A stretch of 6,951 bases of DNA from Haloferacaceae archaeon (GTDB taxonomy: Archaea > Halobacteriota > Halobacteria > Halobacteriales > Haloferacaceae): contig JAHENP010000064.1 in the NCBI GenBank assembly GCA_018609965.1, positions 1-6,951 of the forward strand, given 5' to 3'. Positions 5,969 through 6,951 of this stretch are shown here, in pieces. The position numbers were made by a program, and so were the translations under genes. The first letter of the stretch is position 1, and each line of letters opens with the position of its first letter. The notes below the pieces were generated by a model that was not told where the DNA came from, did not search any database, and was given only the letters and a program-made list of their open reading frames with translations.

Positions 5969-6018
5969 CGTCTCTGTCTCCGTGGGCAAGCAGCGTGAGA
6001 TACGTGGCTCCCGGCCGT

Positions 6019-6876
6019 TCAGTCGTCCGTCGGTGCGCCCGCCCGCTCGGCACGTTCACGACCGGTCTCGACACTCCAGAGCGTGCCGGCGACGAGCGCG
6101 GCCGCCGTCAGCGCCAACGCCAGATTCAGCCCCCGAACCGTCGCGGTGTAGTACACCAGATCACGGCCGAGCACCATCGCACCCAGATGCGTCAGCGTCG
6201 CCAGCGCCGTCGCGGCACGCAGGCGCGGACGACCCAGCGCGCCCAACCACCGAACGGCACCGAGCAACGCCGCAACCGTCGCCAGCGCAACGAGGTAGAA
6301 CCCGCCCTGCATCCACGGGCCGAAGCCGACGAGCGGGACGGCGCGGGAGACGAGCACCGACACACCGACACCGGCCGCGGCGACCCGGAGCGCCGTCCGG
6401 ACGCGCTCGGCGGGCGTGCCGACGGCGCGCTCGGAACTCGTCAGCGTCGTGTACGTGAGCGCGAGGAAGATCGTCGTCCCGGTGAGGAAGTGTGCGGCGT
6501 GGACCGGCGCGGAGTAGCCGCCCGGGATCGCGCCCTCGAAGGTGACAGTGATCGCACCGAACACGGCCTGCATTGGGGTGAGCACCGCGGCGACGACCGC
6601 CGCGGCGGTCGTGGCTCGCGGGAGGTCCGCGCGCCACGCCCAGATCGCGCCGCCGAAGATGACGAACCCGGTGAGCATCGCCCACAGCCGGTGGAACCAC
6701 TCGACGAACGACGGGATCGACTGCGGCAACACCCCGCCGTCACACAACGGCCACTGTTGTGCACACGCCAGCCCGGAGCCGGACGCAGCGGTGTAGATCC
6801 CCAGCGCGATCAACAACCCGGCCATCCCTGTCGCCCCCGCGACATACCGCCGGAACGTCAGCCACTCGAACGCCAT
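6019..6876 (-). CDS. ctaA: Heme A synthase (CtaA/COX15 family)
   Basis: CtaA oxidises the C8 methyl of heme O to a formyl group, giving heme A for aa3-type terminal oxidases, in the cell membrane. The 285-residue protein has eight predicted helices (about 13-30, 60-80, 88-108, 120-145, 160-182, 186-208, 218-238, 245-268). Family marks are in the N-terminal half: the outside cysteine pair C38 and C45 in GSGLAC..QWPLC, spaced seven as in Bacillus CtaA; E59 and H62 in EWFHR at the start of helix 2; and H126/H129 (PVHAAH) in helix 4. In the C-terminal half the matching helices 6 and 8 show no histidine; the only one is H230, in helix 7. The start MAFEWLTFRR with its positive charges puts the N terminus inside. 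A TATATAT box 30 bases upstream indicates a leaderless or near-leaderless transcript. No cyoE/ctaB or oxidase gene is visible within this window. Confidence 0.9.
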   Translation of the reverse strand: MAFEWLTFRRYVAGATGMAGLLIALGIYTAASGSGLACAQQWPLCDGGVLPQSIPSFVEWFHRLWAMLTGFVIFGGAIWAWRADLPRATTAAAVVAAVLTPMQAVFGAITVTFEGAIPGGYSAPVHAAHFLTGTTIFLALTYTTLTSSERAVGTPAERVRTALRVAAAGVGVSVLVSRAVPLVGFGPWMQGGFYLVALATVAALLGAVRWLGALGRPRLRAATALATLTHLGAMVLGRDLVYYTATVRGLNLALALTAAALVAGTLWSVETGRERAERAGAPTDD

Positions 6877-6904
6877 AGTCGGTCATAATCCAGAGGTTCG
6901 ACGG

Positions 6905-6911
6905 TATATAT
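6905..6911 (-). promoter_or_regulatory. TATA box of ctaA
   Basis: TATATAT is centred about 32 bases before the ctaA ATG on the minus strand. A transcription start about 26 bases downstream would fall near 6882, leaving a leader of about five bases. An out-of-frame ATG at 6886-6884 lies just upstream of that point and would be left out of the mRNA. Confidence 0.75.
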
Positions 6912-6951
6912 CTGTCCGACTGCCACGAGCGACTCCGGCGGCGATCCACAC

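Larger units (their letters stand above)
5685..6018. other. 334-base gap of lower GC between convergent genes
   Basis: This gap separates the 3' ends of the small membrane protein (plus) and ctaA (minus). It is visibly less GC-rich than the rest of the window, with a G7 run at 5695-5701, a T5 run at 5884-5888 and mixed pyrimidine tracts. Reading frames on both strands are open but short, and none has convincing haloarchaeal codon bias. The most plausible is the minus-strand frame 5716-5904, listed separately. I see no RNA gene, terminal inverted repeats or target-site duplication. It may be decayed coding DNA or a spacer carrying terminators for both flanking genes. Confidence 0.6.

Noticed and set aside
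5624..5998. Plus-strand 124-codon frame running from the membrane gene into the gap
   Set aside because: It starts inside the membrane gene in another frame, is Cys/Ser/Arg-rich and not acidic, and has no ribosome site.
5685..6018. Possible insertion sequence or attachment site in the low-GC gap
   Set aside because: No terminal inverted repeats, target duplication, tRNA end or transposase fragment could be seen.
6740..6949. 69-codon minus-strand frame crossing the ctaA promoter and start
   Set aside because: It runs through the TATATAT box and into ctaA out of frame, with a basic composition; its internal ATG at 6886-6884 lies just upstream of the predicted transcription start.

Overview
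The window reads as chromosomal DNA of a haloarchaeon (class Halobacteria). The signs are very high G+C with strong G/C preference at third codon positions, acidic proteins, AT-rich TATA elements about 25-30 bases before start codons with little or no leader, GGTG/GAGGTG-type ribosome sites before internal genes, and archaeal families such as type II methionine aminopeptidase and a CxxCG zinc-ribbon miniprotein. I see no rRNA, tRNA, CRISPR array, transposase, phage gene or attachment site.

Layout, left to right. A leaderless promoter with a CTTGT/ACAAG operator-like element (28-57) precedes a 101-residue winged-helix regulator (61-366). Next is a 971-residue, GTG-started protein of unknown function (522-3437). 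It has an N-terminal domain, a roughly 285-residue Arg/Asp/Gly-rich disordered linker, a second domain and four C-terminal membrane segments. Type II methionine aminopeptidase (map, 3543-4436) follows. Convergent to it is a 66-residue zinc-ribbon protein (4531-4731, minus), whose TATA box lies in a 132-base divergent region shared with a HIT-family nucleotide hydrolase/phosphorylase-like gene (4864-5415). That gene overlaps a 90-residue three-helix membrane protein (5412-5684) in a GTGA junction. A less GC-rich 334-base gap (5685-6018) holds one doubtful 62-codon minus-strand reading frame. Last, on the minus strand, is a CtaA/COX15 heme A synthase (6019-6876) with a clear TATATAT promoter.

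Functionally the window is mostly housekeeping: N-terminal methionine removal (map), dinucleotide/nucleotide metabolism (HIT) and heme A supply for a terminal oxidase (ctaA). It contains no recognisable defence or mobile system. The parts most worth a second look are the unrecognised 971-residue membrane protein, whose linker has atypical composition and weak codon bias in the frame used; the regulator with an operator-like repeat at its own start and two possible translation starts; and the C-terminal half of the heme A synthase, which seems to lack the usual heme-ligand histidines.
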